NCBI RefSeq assembly: GCF_040712315.1
Contig: NC_134015.1
Coordinates: 8,211,945-8,275,944, forward strand
Reading direction: 5' to 3'
Length of the DNA stretch: 64,000 nt
Origin: Castanea sativa
Taxonomy: Eukaryota > Streptophyta > Magnoliopsida > Fagales > Fagaceae
A program made the translations under genes and the position numbers. Below are positions 11,345-22,377 of this stretch, piece by piece. Each line of letters starts with the position of its first letter. Position 1 is the stretch's first letter. The notes under the pieces were generated by a model. The model worked only from the letters and a program-made list of their open reading frames with translations. It searched no databases and had not been told where the DNA came from.

Positions 11345-13515
11345 TCTTCCTTGGATATAACAAACAACCTTGAATTCTAGAAAAAAAGAAAAAAGAATAG
11401 AAAGCGTACCTTGATGTAGTGAAATTAAAAAACAAGAATTGATAAGACCTTCAATCTTCATCTCAATTCCACATGGTGCCCCAGATATGTGGTCTATAAA
11501 TTAGCTCTTATGTACATTCTTGTTCAAGAGAGATCAAAGATAAAACTGTTTTTCTCTTTTTTTAATCATACGTACGTTTTAACTACCTTGATAGTTGCTT
11601 TATTTAATAACTCTTACTAAATAAACAACTGATTATCTAATTGTATTAGCCTTTTGGGCCAGCCCAATTGGGCTTTAGCGTGTGGGTTGAGATGGGACCA
11701 AAGGGAAAAAATAAGGCTCTAACTTCAATTAGCTTCAAGCTTCCATCAACTCTTAACAAGCTCAAAGTTACCACTAATTATATAACAAGTAACACTATAG
11801 AAATATAATTGCACTGTAAGTCTTATTACTAAATTATATCCCAAGACTCTAAGATAATATCATTTGACCCCTTCGTAAAACATCCATAGTGAATAAAATC
11901 ATAATAAACTATCACTTTGTAAATTATGGTTTTATTCCTTGAGTCCCTGAATTAATATTTTAATTATTCATATATTTTATGAAATCTAATTTAATTAAAT
12001 ATAAACTTTAGTAACTCTTTACTAAAGTGGCTAGACCCAGCATCTTGAATAACCAGTTCCCATTAAATTCATCTCAATGAGATATTTTTTGTTTCTACAA
12101 AAAGAGATTATGGATTCCATCTTGAGAATATGTCTTCTCTCAACACAACATGCGATTACTCAACATATTGAGATTTTGACCGTTAGATTAGATTTCATTA
12201 CTGATATATCAAAGTAACCTACATTTTATGATCAGGTTCATAATTCTCTTAGAATTGAGAGTCTATGAAAATGGAACTTGTGAGATTTATTATTTAGGAG
12301 ACAGTTGTTAATTGAATAATTAATCTCACAACGGTCTAGTTCAATATATTAGGTTCTAAAGATTTATGATTAAATGATTAGATTCCTATTTTGTTTATAT
12401 TGTCAAATTGAGAACAAAAATATGTCTAGATTAGGTGTTAGACATTGCTCAAGATTGTATAAATCAAGATTCAAGAATAATCAAGCTGTAGAAAGGAGTG
12501 TTCAAATTTTGTGATGCTTGACTGATCGAAAATTAGATCCGATCGATCGAAAATTTCAGAAAATCAGATTCTGCAGATTTTAAATCAGGCCCAAGCCCAT
12601 GAAAATGTTTAGGGGTTTCAGCACAACACTTCTAGGCATAAAAGGAAAACCCTAACTATGTTTTGAAGACTCTTGGAAGACTTGTGAGTTAATCTTGTGA
12701 GATCTGAGAGGTTCTGTAACCTTCTAATTCTATAAGTATCTACTGGAATAAAATCTACAATCAAGTGCTGGCAGATCTAGTTGCTACTACAAGAGCAAAA
12801 ACTAGTGATCTAAACCTTTGAGTAGGATCTCAAATTCATAAGTAAGGGAGCTTGTGTTTAGCAAATTCAAGGGAGAAGAGACCGTGGAATCGGAGCTGCA
12901 TGTGGTTGTGTTAGTAAGTTCTACTAGAGGTAATATTAGATTTAGGGTTAAATCTTTTGTAAACTTCAATTGTTTCTAGTGGATTTGCTTATCTTGAGGA
13001 TAGTTAGGTCAAATCCTCCCTAGGTTCTTACTTTGAAATGGTGGGTTTCATTGGTTTTCTTTGGTGACCATATCAGTGTGTTATTTACTTTTCCGCTATG
13101 CAATATATGATATTTTATTTAACCTAGATCTATGTAATAAACCTAATAATCACCTTGGTTAATTAATTAGGTTAAATAATCTATTTTAAGGGGCATAAAC
13201 AAACAAACACAATGTGTCTTATACACTTAAGACTTACCAACACATCAATTAGAAGTCTCCACTTTCTTGATCAAGACAAATTATCGTAGTTGACATGTTA
13301 TAGTTTTTATAGATGAAATGTCCAATTTTATCACCGACTACGAACTACATTTTTATGTTTACAAGAAATTTGTGATTTATATATTCTGTAACTAAATTAC
13401 ATTAATACATCTTAAGGACTATATGATAATGTCTAATTAGTTCATATATAAATAGTCTCATACAATTAAACAATTTAATTATTTATAATAGACCAATAAA
13501 TTTGATTTTAGGGCG
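11345..13515 (-). mobile_element. Probable long LTR (solo), interrupted by a second LTR
   Basis: On the minus strand the block begins TGTTAGGGTTTTCGCCCTA (right edge about 13515), is AT-rich and non-coding for about 1.3 kb, and ends near 11350-11390. This is the general form of a long LTR; no internal domain, primer site or clear target duplication was found. A second LTR (12436-13247) lies inside it. Moderate to low confidence in the exact edges. Confidence 0.38.
12436..13247 (+). mobile_element. Probable Copia-type solo LTR
   Basis: Begins TGTTAGACATTGCTC and ends ...AACACATCA, followed by ATTAG at 13248-13252. ATTAG also occurs at 12430-12434, one base before the LTR start. Near the end it has 'ttatttacttttccgct', also present near the right edge of the window in another LTR (63880-63895). 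No coding sequence. Judged a solo LTR because no internal region follows. Confidence 0.5.
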
Positions 13516-13742
13516 AAAACCCTAACAAAACAACTCATAAATTAAAATTAAAAATTTGAATGTAAAATATAAAAATTAAAACCACAAATAAAAGTAAAGT
13601 TAAAAGATAAAATTAATTAGTGTGATAAATGAGAAAGATTGCAGAATTAGATGATTCTTGAATTTATTCATCGTCCAAGGACACTCAAAAGAAAAGATGC
13701 ACGATAAGACAAGAAATGTAAAACGATAGGGAGAGATGGTCA

Positions 13743-13853
13743 AGAAACGATAGGGAGTATCCAAGTAAGGTATCACGATCTGTTAAACAAACAAGACCAG
13801 AAACGATAGGGAGTATCCAAGTAAGGTATCACATCTGTTAAACAAACAACACA
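13743..13853. repeat. 56-bp tandem duplication upstream of NLR2
   Basis: Two near-identical copies, starting 13743 and 13799, of a unit containing 'aaacgataggga', 'gtatccaagtaaggtatcac' and 'atctgttaaacaaacaa'. The second copy lacks one base. It lies about 370 bp upstream of the NLR2 start codon. Confidence 0.85.
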
Positions 13854-14118
13854 AGAAATGTGAAAAAAAAAAAAAAAAGAATAGAGAAAAAGAAGAAGAG
13901 AAAGAGTAGTAAAGTTCAGAAACAATTTGTAGGGAGATGGTCAAGCGAGAATTGTTCTGACTTTTATGGTAAGACAGCGAATCTATAAACTTTTATTCAG
14001 GAAAATGTTTTGCACAGATAGAGAGAGATCGCTTGAAGCGTAAGGAAATTTCCTTTATTCCCTTCGTCTCCATCACAACCATCTATTGCTTTTTCTTCTA
14101 GTTGTTTTCAAAATTCAA

Positions 14119-14126
14119 TATATAAG
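14119..14126 (+). promoter_or_regulatory. Putative TATA box of NLR2
   Basis: TATATAAG lies 94 bases upstream of the start codon, before a CT-rich leader. Position and sequence fit a plant core promoter; AT-rich DNA gives chance matches, so this is tentative. Confidence 0.45.
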
Positions 14127-14219
14127 CTCCACAATTTCCTCTTTCCCTCCATCTTCTCCTTCATAGCCATCTGCTACTTTCAGTTTATCTCTCACTTGTC
14201 TTCCATTCGTAAAATATAA

Positions 14220-15255
14220 ATGGCCGCATCTGTTGTTTCTGGCGTCATGACAAGGATTGGTGACCTGCTCGTACAAGAAGGAAAATTCTTGTCCGAGGTG
14301 TGTAACGAAGTTGAGCTGCTACAAACTGAGCTAAAACTAATGCAAAGTTTACTTAAAGCTGCAGATACAAGGCAGGATGAATCAGATCATGTAAGGCAGT
14401 GGGTTGCTGAAATAAAAGATCTTGCTTATGACGCAGAAGATATCATTGCAACTTATGCTCTTGAAGTTGCTTCCAGAAAGGGAGGAGGCGTACAAAAGGC
14501 CCTCAAGAGGTGCGCTGGCATCTTGGGTGAAGGAATTACAGTGCATCAGGTTGGGTCACAGATTAAAGATATCAAGATGAAAATTTCTAATTTAAAAATG
14601 ATTTTTCAAGAATATGGCACAAGAGAATCAACCATGCAAGTAGGCGGGCCGAGTTCGAATGAGGCAAAGCAAAAAGAAAGACAAACATTTTCTCATCTTG
14701 AACATGACGTTGTTGGGTTTGACAATGATCTAAATAACTTGGTGGATTTTTTGCTGAAAAAAGAGAGAGACAATAGAGTAGCTTGGATATGTGGTATGGG
14801 TGGTCTAGGAAAGACCACTCTTGCCAAAATGGTTTATAACCACCACCAAGTCAAGCAATACTTTAACCACAGAGCTTGGGTATATATCTCACAACAATGT
14901 CAAAAGAGACTTATTTGGGAAGAAATTCTAGTTAGCCTTCTCTCGCCTCTATCTCAAATGGAAAGGGATAAAATTCAAAAGTTGACCGATGAAGAGGTTT
15001 GTAATAAACTTTGTAAAGTTCAACGCGAGAAAAAATGTTTGGTGATTTTGGATGGTATTTGGAATATTAATGCTTGGAATAGCCTTCGTGGAGCCTTCCT
15101 GGAGGAGGATACCAGTAGCAAAATACTGCTTACCTCTCGTAATAAAGAAGTGTCTCTGCATGTAGATCGCGAAAGTTTCCTTTATGAATTGCAGCATCTA
15201 AATGATGCAAGGAGTTTGGATCTGCTTGAGAAGATGGCAGTATCTCGAGAAAAAG
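14220..15255 (+). CDS. NLR2 exon 1: Rx-N coiled coil and NB-ARC N-terminal part
   Basis: First 345 residues of an 885-residue CC-NB-LRR immune receptor (RPP13/RPP8-like), joined to 30415-32036. Residues 1-130 form the Rx-N coiled coil with an EDVID-type motif (YDAEDIIATY, 70-79). The NB-ARC begins near 165: P-loop GMGGLGKTT at 192-200, RNBS-A FNHRAWVYIS at 215-224, kinase 2 CLVILDGIW at 273-281, RNBS-B KILLTSR at 301-307, RNBS-C ELQHLNDARSLDLLEK at 323-338. In kinase 2 the usual second Asp (LDDVW) is Gly. The exon ends after the first base of a codon at a GT donor (15256); the open frame would stop a few codons into the intron. Start chosen because MAASVVSG is the usual Rx-N beginning and lies after a TATA-like box and CT-rich leader. 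Confidence 0.93.
14793..14814 (+). promoter_or_regulatory. Candidate miR482/2118 target site at the P-loop
   Basis: The bases coding CGMGGLGKT (GGTATGGGTGG then TCTAGGAAAGA) fit the region where the miR482/2118 superfamily targets NLR mRNAs in eudicots; by eye I count about four mismatches to the complement of a miR482 family member as I remember it. Cleavage here would start phased secondary siRNAs and dampen NLR expression. The site is inferred; no small-RNA data are available. Confidence 0.4.
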
Positions 15256-15649
15256 GTACATAATATCTAAGCCACTTTACTTTATTAATATTGAAGAAAA
15301 CGAAGAGTAGAAGAATCGTTACAAGCATAAAACATACTAATCACTAACCTCTAGATATAATTTCTCTAATTTCAACCATAACAGAGATGAATTATTCTGC
15401 ATATTTGGCAACAAATGCCATCAAATGTGTATTTTCAAGAATACCAGATATTTAATTATCAACTACAATGTGCAATTTAAATAAAAATAAGGTACATTTA
15501 TCATCTAAGCAAGATACCAATTGGTCTTTAATGTATGTGTAGATCGAATCCGAATCTCTTATTATCAATTAAACTAATTGGAACCAAATAATTAATGACA
15601 TACCAAACTTCAAATAGAGTTCATATACGCTATTGATGTACACATTTAG

Positions 15650-15960
15650 AAGGTGTTTGGTTTGCATGATGCTACATTAGATTCTTGTAACCTGATTACA
15701 ACTATATTACTTTACAGTGTTAACTATATTACATTATAGTGTTTGGTTTGGTTGGGTTCCTAACCATCTTAACAATTATTATAGCTTTTGTAATGAATTT
15801 TCAAAAATGTCCCTTTGAAATAATTAAACAAATTTCTTTCAATTTCCTATATTTTATCACCACTCAAACAACTCAAATCCTAAAAAAAAAAAAAAAACAA
15901 ATTTCTTGCACTTTCTCTGTTTCTCATTAACCAAACACTTACCATCTATAACCACAAATT
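15650..15960. repeat. AT-rich MITE-like tract shared with NLR1 intron
   Basis: Starts 'aaggtgtttggtttgca', contains 'gtttggttgggttcctaac' and 'aacaactcaaatcc', and ends 'ctcattaaccaaacactt'; the last phrase is roughly the inverse of the first, suggesting short terminal inverted repeats. Related to 840-1240. Family not assigned. Confidence 0.45.
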
Positions 15961-16342
15961 AATTTTATACAAAATTTCACTTTTCCACACTTTCTCATCT
16001 ACCAAAAAGCATAGATCTACTTTTTAAAACCCAAATTTTCCCTCTCCCCCACCATTTGTTCACTTCATAAAAAATTTGTCTCTTCCCCCAAAATTTTCTT
16101 TTGAATCTACACTCTAGATCTGCTTTGGCACCATCTCTGGCATTGGTCCTAGACTCTTCATTCCCATCACAATCAAAGCATCACCACCTTGATTTGATTT
16201 GCTCTTGATCAATCGGGATCTGCAAAGTTGATTCTCTTGGGGCTTAACCACATTCTCTAGAGAGAGAGAGGCTCACCGCCAAGGAACAATGGCGATGATG
16301 GTGGCGAACAGTGGATTGGATTTACACATATGGTGGCTATGG

Positions 16343-17432
16343 GTAAATGTGACAATTTTTATCCAAACCCATTAACCCACCCATGACCCATCTAATTTGG
16401 GTAATTCTTAATCAACCAAATTAAATATTTGGGTTAAATAGATAAAGACCCATTAGGTAATCTAGTTAAACGAGTCTTAATGGGCAAGCCTATTGAGCCC
16501 AACAGCTACCCATTGACATTAAAAAAAAACAAAATAAAAACCCTAACATAACTAAGTTTACCCAGTCGCTTGACCTCCTCTCCTCTCCTCTCTCCTTCTT
16601 CTTTTTTTTTTTTTTCTTTCTTGTTGATTTTTATAGATTTTCCTATTATTTTCGCACCTCCCAAACGCCTCTTGTGCTTGGTTCCTGGCTATGGTGATGG
16701 AGTAATTGGCCACTGCCGATGAAGATGACGATGACAACGATGATATCAGATCCAACTCGTTGCTCCACCTCCACCTTTTCCAATGGAGATGATATCTATC
16801 TCTCTCTAATTGGTCAAGTACTCTTCTCCCTCCCTCTCTCTTCTTCTTCATGAAATCATTTTCTATTTCCTAGCTCTCTTAATCTCTTACTCTTTTGTTT
16901 GGATCCTAAGAAACCATAGGAAATTCAATGAAATTTTTTCAATTTGGTTGTCGATGATTGATTTTGTTGTGTTTGTGAGAGTACATCAATGAATGATTTT
17001 CTGAGCTTTGGGCTTTGTTTGGATTCCAAGAAAACCTAAAAGAAAAGAAATTTGTATTTCTTCTTAATTTCCCAAAAATAATGTTATATGGATCAATTTT
17101 TTGATACTTTTTATTTATTTATAAATATGATAAAATTTTTAAGTCTACTTTGTTTTTGTTTATTATGGAGTTGATTTGGTGTGTTTAGCTCATTTGATCT
17201 AGATTTAAAAAGTTTTAATTTAAAGAAGAAAATAAGTTGTATTTAACTTTAAGTATGTGTATGAATTTAAGAAATGGGTTAACTGGATAGGTTCCAAATT
17301 AAATGGGTTGGGTGAGTAATGAATATTTAATTTCTATTTAAATGGTACTATATGGATAAATGGGTAATTATACATCTAACCCATTTATGACCTGACCCAA
17401 AATATATCCAACTCGCCCAATTGCCACCCCTA
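16343..17432. mobile_element. Probable non-autonomous hAT element, 1.09 kb
   Basis: The right end, read inwards on the minus strand, starts TAGGGGTGGCAATTGGGC; the left end GTAAATGTGACAATTTTTAT matches it imperfectly, and both sides go on with related 'aacccattaacc / gacccatc' and 'gggttagatg / gggtcaggtcat' text. GCTATGG occurs directly outside both ends (16336-16342 and 17433-17439), consistent with an 8-bp hAT duplication with one changed base. The interior includes a CT/GA-rich tract at 16558-16620 and no transposase. Confidence 0.55.
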
Positions 17433-17450
17433 GCTATGGATCTGATTTGA

Positions 17451-17476
17451 AGAGAGAGAGAGAGAGAGAGAGAGAG
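17451..17476. repeat. (AG)13 microsatellite
   Basis: Uninterrupted AG dinucleotides, followed by 'gagg' and a T-run at 17490-17500 that is the A-tail of the adjacent minus-strand LINE fragment. Confidence 0.9.
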
Positions 17477-17488
17477 GAGGATAGATTT

Positions 17489-18300
17489 TTTTTTTTTTTG
17501 AAGAAAGAATATGCTACTTATTATTCATGAACTAGAAGCTAAAAAGGAAAATACATCAAGAGGAACCGACTGCATCCAAACTTCAAAAGGGGGAAAAAAA
17601 AAGTCTTGCTCTCTAGGCTAAGGCATGAGCAACAACATCACCTTGCCTGCCAACATGAGATAAAGATAAACTCTAAAAGATTTAGCTAACCAGCGAATGC
17701 CTTTTAAAAATGACCAGCCAAAGAATGTCCTATACCAGAAGTTTGTAAGGACTTAATTACAGATGCAACACCTCCCTTAAGAACTGCCTGATGAAAACCA
17801 ACCTCCATAGTGAACACAGCTGCACGTCGTGCTACCCGCAACTCCAAAGCCTCAACTGATGATTGTTTTGTAATCTTTTCTGACATGGCCGCCATTACTT
17901 CACCTTCTAAATTGCGAATAGCCACTCCAATCCCCACCTCATCTGATTTCGGAAACCATACACCATCAAAGTTTGTCTTCACAATATCACAAATTGGAGG
18001 AATCCATTTCTGTACAACCTGCTGATGCAATGTGGGAGTAGAGCTGGGTAGATTTTTAAAACTTTGTAGATAACCCTTAGCAAAACTGGCAATCTTTTCC
18101 AGCAGCACAGAGGTTTTGTGCAAGTGAGATTTATTTCGATGATGCCAAATAGACCAAGCCGTGATTGTAAATAAGGGAATTAACTTCTGTTTCTCTTGAA
18201 CCAACTAAACCACGTCCATGAATGAGCCTAAAGCAACTTTAAACTTATCCACCCAATCAAAATCAGTACTACAAACTCTTCATCTATTAATGATAAAGAG
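17489..18300 (-). mobile_element. 5'-truncated LINE tail with RNase H domain
   Basis: On the minus strand 18204-17704 reads WHHRNKSHLHK, then IVKTNFDGVWFPKSDEVGIG, AIRNLEGEVMAAMS and VEALELRVARRAAVF: the RVT_3 RNase H domain of plant LINE ORF2 (N-FDG, an E-A-L-ELR type helix). Further on, after a frameshift, GKVMLLLMP corresponds to a GDVVAHALA block in another frame. An A-tail follows (T-run 17490-17500). The usual AEALA/Gly-Asp-Ser features are degraded. It is separate from the LINE at 18368 because that element has its own tail and target duplication. Confidence 0.75.
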
Positions 18301-18482
18301 ATTTGGGATTTGATTGTCGCTTACACCAAAAACCAATTGGTGTGTTAACCTAGTGATAAAGAACATTTTTTTTTTTAAAACCGAAACAAATATCGTTCAT
18401 TCATAATACCAATATTATCAAATTACAAAGCATCCAAAGGAGATGGTGGAGATTCTTCCAATTAAATAATATCATGATCTAC

Positions 18483-21400
18483 CTATCTAGCAATCTTAGC
18501 TAATGAATGGGCTAAAGAGTTGCCATCCTGTTTAACACAACTAACGGAGAAATATCTCAACCCCATCACCATACCCCGAATGTCCTCATAGATATGACCC
18601 AGCCTAGCATAATTGGCTATTGGAACCATTATTGACTTCCTGACATTCACGTTGTCCCCCTCCACTCAAGTCCCTAAACCTAGCTTCCATTGCAAATTCC
18701 ACCACTTTTCAGCAAGTCAAAACTTCCGCTTCCTCACTATCCATCACTTGCGGGCCTCTTGCTACTCCTCTGCCTACCTATGCAGCTGGTTTGGATCCAG
18801 AATAACACCCCCATGCAATACTAAATTCCTTTGATTCCATAAAATCCAGCACTTCACTAAGAACAACTCCAATTCCTCTGTCGTGAGTCTTCTGATCAGA
18901 TCTTCAACCAACTGCATAATATCGTTTTGAACTCTCGCACACTTCTGCTACTAGCCTAAATATATTGAGCTACTCAGTCCCACAAGGTATGAAGCACCGA
19001 TTCTGGGCTCTGTTTACACAAATTGCAATTGCTGTCTTCAATTATCTTTCGGTGGGTCAAGTTTTCCTTTGTCCGCAAAATATCTTGGCAAGCCCTCCAT
19101 CCAAATACTTTTATCTTGTTAAGCAGCTTACTCCTCCATAATTTATGCCAAATCAATCCTTCCTCAGACCTCCTCGAGCTCTCCCCCACTCCACTGTCCT
19201 CCTTTAAAATTAATCTTTCCGTGTGGTAACCCGATTTCACTATGTACTCCCCTCTTTTGTTGGGTAGCCACATTATAACATCAGTGATATATCTTCTACT
19301 CAAAGGAACCCGAACAATTGCATCAACATCCTCCCTATATAAATTTGCAGCAAGGAAACCTCGGTCCCAATCATGAGCTTCCCAATCAATGAGATCCGAA
19401 ACTCTCCAGTCCTGATCTTTAGCCAATGGTGGGTGTAAAATCTTATTTGTTTAGGAACCAACGATCTTGAGATACCCAAATTGAAAAGCCATCCCCTACT
19501 CTCCAACAACACCATTTTTTCAAAATTTGTTGAGCTGCAAGTAAGCTTTTCGATACAAAGGAACTATTCGGAGCATCAGTGGCTTCCAAAAAACTACTCC
19601 ATGGAAAATACCTAACTTTGAAGCACTCATGCATCAGAGACCCATCATCATGTAGCAAGCTCGACCCTTGCTTTGCCAACATAGCAAGATTAAAGCTTCG
19701 TAAATCCCTAAAGCCCACGCCTTCCTCTCTTTCTGGTTGAGTTAGCACATTCCAATTTTTCCAATGAATCTTTCTTTCATTATGAACTTGTCCCCACCAA
19801 AATCTAGCACACATGACATTTAGATCATTACAAAGCTTTGCTGATAGCAAGAAGACTCCCATTGTATATGTAGGAATAGATTGTGCCACCGCTTTAATGA
19901 GTATTTTCTTGCCCGCTCTAGATAGTAATTGTCCTTTCCATCCCTCAATTTTCTTACAAATCCTATCCTTCAAAAAGAAAAAATTTGGTATTTTGATCTA
20001 CCCACAAGGGTAGGCAGCCCCAGATAGGGATTCAAACCGTTCAACCTCTCTGATTCCCAATGCTGTCTTAATCCTCTCCCTCTATTCACTCTCTGTATTG
20101 GTACTAAAGTACACAGATGATTTTTTCAGATTAATGCATTGGCCTGACGAAGCCACATATGTCTATAGTACTTCATTAATAGCTTGCACTTCCTCCTGGT
20201 TAGCCCGACAAAATAGCAATGAATCATCTGCAAATAACAAATGGGATAAAGGAGGTGCTTTCCTGCAAATAAATACACCATAAATCCTCCCTTTCACTTC
20301 TGCCTTTGCTAACAAAGACGAAAAACCCTCTGCCAGAGCTCCCTAGAGGGTGGAATATTATTATAGGCCTTTCCATTAATGTGGACAAAGAAGGTACTAG
20401 TTGTCACACAGCTCATGACTCTATCAATCCATGCTTCAGGTAGACCCAATTTGGCCATGATGCCCTTCAGGAAAGGTCATTCAACTCGGGCGTATGCTTT
20501 GATCATTTCCAATTTCAGTGCCAAAGAACCTCGTTTGCCCTATCTTTTACTATGCATAGTATGCAAAGTCTCATATGCCACTAACACATTATCAGTAATT
20601 AGACGACCAGGAACAAAAGCACTTTGGGTGGGAGATATTAGTCAAAGGAGAATGAGCTTCAATCTATTAGCCAACACCTTAGAAATAATTTTATATATAA
20701 CATTACAAAGGCTTATAGGTCTGTAATCAGTCATTCTTTGAGGCGCCTCAACTTTAGGAATAAGAACTATACGAGTATAATTAATATCAGGTAGCATGGT
20801 TCCATTATTTAGAAAACCTAACATAGCAACACACGTATCATTACCTGCAATATGCCAAAACTTTTAATAAAAGAGAGCGTTCATACCATCCAGTCTAGGA
20901 GCATTTGTTAGTCCCATTTGAAACAGAACCGCCTTGATTATTTTGCATTGTATTCATTGGACAATACATCTAGCATATCCAATGTCACTTTGTGAGGTAC
21001 TGTGTCAAGACATTCTTCCATTTGGTCACATCCACCAAAAGTAAAAATAGACTCAAAATAATTTGCCGCCACCCCAGCAATATCCTCCATATCTTCTACT
21101 TAAATCTGCTATTGATTTCTAATCCCTTCAATGAAATTTCAGTGTCGTTGTTGGGAGGCCTTGGAATGGAAAAAATTTGTGTTTTATCCCCATGTTTCAG
21201 CCAAGAAACCCTAGAATGTTGAAGCCAACATATCTTCTGCTTGATGAGAAGATCATCCAATCAATTACTAACATTCAAGAACTCAGTCTTTTCTCCTCGG
21301 TCGGTGCACTTGAATTTAAAATCTCAACCTGTTCCTGCAGCTTCTTGATCTCTTCCGTATCAGGATGGGTCTTTGAAGCACCCCATGCAAAAAAACTTTC

Positions 21401-22258
21401 CCCACAACCCTTGATGTTCTCCTTTATTGCTTGCAAAGCCAAACCAGCCCCACTCACTGAGCTCCGTGAATCATCCACTATCATCTCACAATCATCCCAC
21501 AACAACCATGATTCTTCAAATATGAAACCCTGTGCTCCATTGACACGAAACCCTCTGTCTGATCTGGTTTGCAGGATCAAAGGGAGGTGGTCCGAAGCAC
21601 GTGACACTAGATGTGTTATCGTAGTAGCTGGAAATTTTTACCTCCACCCAATATTACTCACTGCTCTATCCAACTACTGCAGTGTGTTTGCTCTTCCCGG
21701 TCTTCTATTATTCCATGTGAAAGGATAACCACGAAATTCCAAATCAACTAAGCCACAAGAATCTAGTGCTGAGCTAAACTCCTCCACCTATTTAAAAGGT
21801 GGTGGATGAGCACTTAGTTTTTCTCCTGCATACAAGATTGCTTTAAAATCTCCAATATAGAACCAAGGGCCTTCCACTAGTGTAGACAGATGAGAAAGGA
21901 GAGCCCATGATCGCATTTTTTGGTTAGCCTTAGGCCAACCATAGAAGCGTGTTAAATTCCACTAAAAACCATCTTCCTCCTCCACTGTAGCTAGGATGTG
22001 ATTCTCTGTGTAATTTATCACATCAAGCTTCACCTCTGGTTTCCAAAGTACAGCTAGGCCTCCCCCTGAATTCGGCTTCTTAATAATAAGTTTGTTCCTG
22101 AAAGGTGATTCTCTACATTGTCTGTTAAATCCCTCGTTATCCAAATCTATTTCCATTTAAAAACATACCGTGGGTAATTGTCCTCTCACTATTTTATGAA
22201 GGCTACGAATCATTCAAGGGTTCCAAGGCCTTTGGCAATTCCAACTTAAGAGCCTTAT
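18483..22258 (-). pseudogene. LINE ORF2 (endonuclease, reverse transcriptase, RNase H), broken
   Basis: Starts at IRLLSWNCQ (ATA at 22256-22258 where families usually have ATG), the beginning of the endonuclease/exonuclease/phosphatase fold; then GGGLAVLWKPEVKLDVI (~22060). RT region: TRIVLIPKVEAPQRMTDYRPISLCN (first half near 20790-20720, given here as the IPK-x-DYRPISLCN block), and LLFADDSLLFC around 20220-20237, the FADD catalytic motif. Then LSRAGKKILIKAVAQSIPTY (~19920), zf-RVT (CNLCKQSPESVLHTLW, ~18985), and an RNase H end (EGDNVNVRKS; GNSLAHSLAKIAR) to TAG at 18483. Stops and frameshifts break it into at least ten pieces. Confidence 0.88.
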
Positions 22259-22377
22259 TGTGATCGGCAGGGGTGGTTTTGCACCCCCGCCGTTGTGGTC
22301 ATTTGTGAAAACTCCTCAACCTTCTCACGTTTCCTTAGATTTCCATCATTGTTCAATTCCACGGTAATCTCCTTCTG

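Larger units (their letters stand above)
13516..14219. other. NLR2 upstream region
   Basis: AT-rich up to 13650, then the tandem repeat at 13743-13853 and a CT-rich leader (14130-14200) typical of plant 5' UTRs just before the NLR2 start codon. No other gene. Confidence 0.55.

Noticed and set aside
12436..13247. Full LTR retrotransposon at 11.3-13.5 kb
   Set aside because: No primer-binding site, gag or pol found; only LTR-like blocks are supportable.
13743..13853. CRISPR-like repeat
   Set aside because: Two contiguous copies without spacers, in a plant genome; a simple tandem duplication.
15256..15263. Open frame of exon 1 ending at TAA as a truncated NLR
   Set aside because: The extra residues come from reading through the GT donor; phase and homology support splicing to 30415. 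A short isoform from intron retention remains possible.
17810..18025. Plus-strand frame overlapping the LINE tail
   Set aside because: Shadow of the minus-strand RNase H frame, which has clear family motifs.
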